A DNA stretch of 64,000 nucleotides, taken from Treponema saccharophilum DSM 2985. Lineage in GTDB: Bacteria > Spirochaetota > Spirochaetia > Treponematales > Treponemataceae. The notes below the pieces were generated by a model that saw nothing but the letters and a program-made list of their open reading frames with translations, ran no database searches and was not told where the DNA came from. The translations under genes and the position numbers were made by a program. The number at the start of each line of letters is the position of its first letter. Within the stretch, counting starts at the first letter, position 1. Positions 61,909 to 64,000 of the stretch are shown one piece after another. The stretch is from NCBI RefSeq assembly GCF_000255555.1, contig NZ_AGRW01000030.1:1-64000 (forward strand), given 5' to 3'.

Positions 61909-63237
61909 TTATTTGTTCCGCCAGCCATCCGGCAAATCCAGCATGTACTCCAAATCCGTAAGTGCGCAGATGTAAGTGTAGAGTTCCGACTGCTCCGAAA
62001 GCCTGCTCTTGTTCAGCTGCTCCTCCGCGTCCCGCACTTCGATTAAGTCCGCCGAGCCTGCGTTGTAGGCCTTGTTCACCAGCGAATAGGATTCTTCTGC
62101 GAGGGCGATGTTCTCCCTGCAGGATTCGAGGGAAACGGCTGAACTTTCCAACTCGTCAAAGAGCTTCTGGCTGTCCAAAAGGATGTCGTCTTTCTTTTGC
62201 TCAAGCTGCAGCTCAAGTTTCTCCTTCTGCCTCTCAAGGTCGTGGTATTTGATTCTGTTGTTCGAAAACGGAAGCACGTTCGTAAAATTCCAGGTGAGGG
62301 AGAGGCTTGTGCTTCCCTTGTCCGTCCATGAAGAAGAGTCGAACCAGTCGTTGTCCAGTCCTGTCATCGTCTGCTTGGTTGCATAGTTGAACGAGAGCGT
62401 CGGTGTCCACGAGTCAAGGTTCAACGCCTTCATCTGAGATTCCACCGACTGAATCTGAAGCTCCAGTGACTCCACCTGGTTGCTGTATGCCGAGTGCAGT
62501 GAAAGCAGTTCCTCCTTGTTGAGCACTACGATTTGGGTCTCAAGGCTTCCTGAGAGAATGACTTTTGTCTTTGGCGAAAGTCCCAGAATCGAGGCGAATT
62601 CCCGAAGCTGCCTGTTCAGGGCGATTTCTTCTTTTTCGATGTCCCTTTTCATGTTCTGGTAGGTGACTTTGCTCTGCAGAAAATTGATTTTTGACGAGCC
62701 GCCGTTCCTGTAGCTTTTATCGGTGTTCTCGTATCTTTTTTTCGTGTTCGAAAGCGACGCCTTGTCAGTCTCAAGCGTCTTCTGCTGGAGGAGCAGGGCG
62801 TAGAAGAGTTTCTTCACGTCCCTTTCGTTCTGCCTCACGGTCTCGTCCCAGCTGAGAAGGCCGTTCTTGTAGTCGATGTTCGCTTTCTTCACTTTCTGGA
62901 TGATTGAAAGTCCCCAGCTGAGTGAAATTGAAGCTGAACCTATGGCAGAATAGTTGTCGATTTCCTTTTCAGCCGTGCCCTCGTTGGGCTTGGAGATTGT
63001 GCCCGAAAAACTCACATCCGGTAAAAATGCGTTGAGAGAGTGGTTTCTGGCATCAGCCTTTGAGTCCACATCGATTGCCGCGCTCCTGATGGTCCGGCTG
63101 TGCTCCCTGGCATATTTTACGGCATCCTCCACCGTAAGTTCGACTTCTTCCGCCTGCTTTTCCTCTCCCTCTTCCCCATACAGGGCCAGAGACGACAGGA
63201 AGAAAATCAGCATGAATGTCTGAAGTATTTTTTTCAT
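61909..63237 (-). CDS. TolC-family outer-membrane efflux channel
   Basis: 442 residues with a signal peptide (LQTFMLIFFLSSLALYG). Two outer-membrane efflux repeats are seen: ELTVEDAVKYAREHSRTIRSA opens the first, and a second helical repeat starts near LHSAYSNQVESLELQIQSVESQ. The coiled-coil barrel segments are rich in Leu, Ser and Gln. GAGGG lies about eight bases before the ATG. It is the first gene of the channel-adaptor-pump set. Confidence 0.93.
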   Translation of the reverse strand: MKKILQTFMLIFFLSSLALYGEEGEEKQAEEVELTVEDAVKYAREHSRTIRSAAIDVDSKADARNHSLNAFLPDVSFSGTISKPNEGTAEKEIDNYSAIGSASISLSWGLSIIQKVKKANIDYKNGLLSWDETVRQNERDVKKLFYALLLQQKTLETDKASLSNTKKRYENTDKSYRNGGSSKINFLQSKVTYQNMKRDIEKEEIALNRQLREFASILGLSPKTKVILSGSLETQIVVLNKEELLSLHSAYSNQVESLELQIQSVESQMKALNLDSWTPTLSFNYATKQTMTGLDNDWFDSSSWTDKGSTSLSLTWNFTNVLPFSNNRIKYHDLERQKEKLELQLEQKKDDILLDSQKLFDELESSAVSLESCRENIALAEESYSLVNKAYNAGSADLIEVRDAEEQLNKSRLSEQSELYTYICALTDLEYMLDLPDGWRNK

Positions 63238-63385
63238 ACATGCGCCCTCGTAAAATCTTATTTACGGAGAGTCTACGCTTTGCATGTATAAAAATTGTTT
63301 CCGAAATGTTTCCGAAATATTAAAAATGGCCCCTGCAAAGAAATTACTTCCTGCAGAGGCCAGTAAAACATCAGTTTTTGAAAAA

Positions 63386-64000
63386 TTACTTGAGATTTGC
63401 TTCAAAAAATTCCTGCAATTTTTCCCATGGGATGAAGTTGCCTTTTCCGCCATCGTAGAGGTCGCAGTGGGTGGCTTCGGGGATAATCATCAGTTCCTTG
63501 TTGGCCGTGTATTTGCTGTCTTTTACCATGTTATTGTAGGCAGTTTCTCCCATGTAGCGGCTGTGGGCTTTTTCACCGTGGACGATGAGGACAGCCGAGC
63601 GGATTTCGTTGGAGTATGTCAGAAGGCTGGTGTTCATAAGACTTGTTGATGCGGTGCTTGCCCAGCCCATGTTGGAATTGAGTGAGCGGGGATGGTAGCC
63701 GCGGCCGGTCTTGTAGTAGTCCCAGTACTGGCTGAAGAAAGTGTCTCCTTCCGGGCGCTCTTCTGGAAGTCCGCCTGCTGTGGGGTAGTTGCCATTCGCA
63801 AAGCTTTCCGTGCGGGCCTTGTTTACGGCGACTCTTGCCTGGTAGCGGGATTCCTCATTGTCGTTCTCGTCGAAGTAGCCTTTGTTTGCGATACGGCTCA
63901 TGTCATACATGGTCATTACTGCAGTGGCCTTGATTCTGGTGTCGATTCCAGCGGTGTTCAGTGCCATGCCACCCCAGCCGCAGATTCCGATGATGCCGAT
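63386..64000 (-). CDS. Alpha/beta hydrolase (dienelactone-hydrolase-like), 5' end beyond the window
   Basis: 205 codons are visible and the frame stays open to the window edge, so the N-terminus is missing. The first visible residues, IGIIGICGWGGMALN, are the nucleophile elbow with Cys in the GxCxG form used by dienelactone hydrolases and by a group of gut-bacterial hydrolases. Catalytic Asp or Glu and His are in LIVHGEKAHS and PEATHCDLYD. The substrate is unknown. It lies on the minus strand upstream of the efflux genes, with 148 bases between. Confidence 0.82.
   Translation of the reverse strand: MGIIGICGWGGMALNTAGIDTRIKATAVMTMYDMSRIANKGYFDENDNEESRYQARVAVNKARTESFANGNYPTAGGLPEERPEGDTFFSQYWDYYKTGRGYHPRSLNSNMGWASTASTSLMNTSLLTYSNEIRSAVLIVHGEKAHSRYMGETAYNNMVKDSKYTANKELMIIPEATHCDLYDGGKGNFIPWEKLQEFFEANLK

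Overview
The window looks like a chromosomal segment of a saccharolytic, host- or gut-associated spirochaete, most likely a Treponema. This is an inference from the mix of protein families (MetNIQ importer, spirochaete-style outer-membrane barrels, a BspA-like leucine-rich-repeat protein, SH3 secreted protein, DUF4153 membrane protein) and from integron-type attC sites, which are known from Treponema chromosomal integrons. No rRNA, tRNA, CRISPR array or intact transposase was recognised. Base composition is mosaic: roughly 6-27 kb and 30-34 kb are GC-rich with uniform codon use, while 0-5.8 kb and 46.5-54.5 kb are clearly more AT-rich and carry defence-type and broken genes.

Region by region. 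1-5.8 kb is accessory DNA: a partial unknown protein, a 30-residue lipoprotein, a hipBA toxin-antitoxin pair behind three evenly spaced palindromic operators, an SH3 protein, then a type II restriction-modification pair (SinI-like nuclease and C5 methyltransferase) flanked by two attC-like sites. 6.4-9.0 kb is a methionine importer (metNIQ). 9.3-27.0 kb is a beta-mannan utilisation locus: a large uncharacterised enzyme, a sugar-binding lipoprotein, an outer-membrane barrel, a surface GH26 and a cytoplasmic GH26 mannanase, a LacI regulator, an SGNH esterase, two ABC permeases, a mannobiose 2-epimerase, two GH130 phosphorylases and mannose-6-phosphate isomerase. Four LacI-type operators with the core AAAnCGnTTT lie at the promoters of the binding protein, the barrel, the regulator and the permeases. 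This suggests one regulon that imports mannan fragments, deacetylates them, epimerises the reducing end and phosphorolyses them to mannose-1-phosphate.

27-46.5 kb is a mixed region: a structured intergenic element, an outer-membrane protein remnant, a repeat-rich surface protein, a membrane adenylate/guanylate cyclase with a carbohydrate-binding-like outside domain, an acetyltransferase-ankyrin fusion, a radical SAM enzyme, a Nudix hydrolase, paired WYL regulators, a diguanylate cyclase, a three-gene module between 39-bp direct repeats, an esterase, and a chimeric remnant made by duplication of part of the diguanylate cyclase. 46.5-52.3 kb is a second, unusual restriction-like system: a GIY-YIG/helicase fusion plus a methyltransferase split over separate genes, with a divergent XRE regulator. 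52.3-54.9 kb holds remnants, a frameshifted TfoX-like gene, a hydrolase containing an in-frame palindromic insertion, and ridA. 55-63.2 kb is a co-directional set encoding a TolC/adaptor/RND efflux pump, an outer-membrane protein and a two-component system. The window ends inside an alpha/beta hydrolase gene.

A cross-cutting signal is that several genes without a Shine-Dalgarno sequence have a -10 hexamer exactly six bases before the start codon, which predicts leaderless mRNAs.
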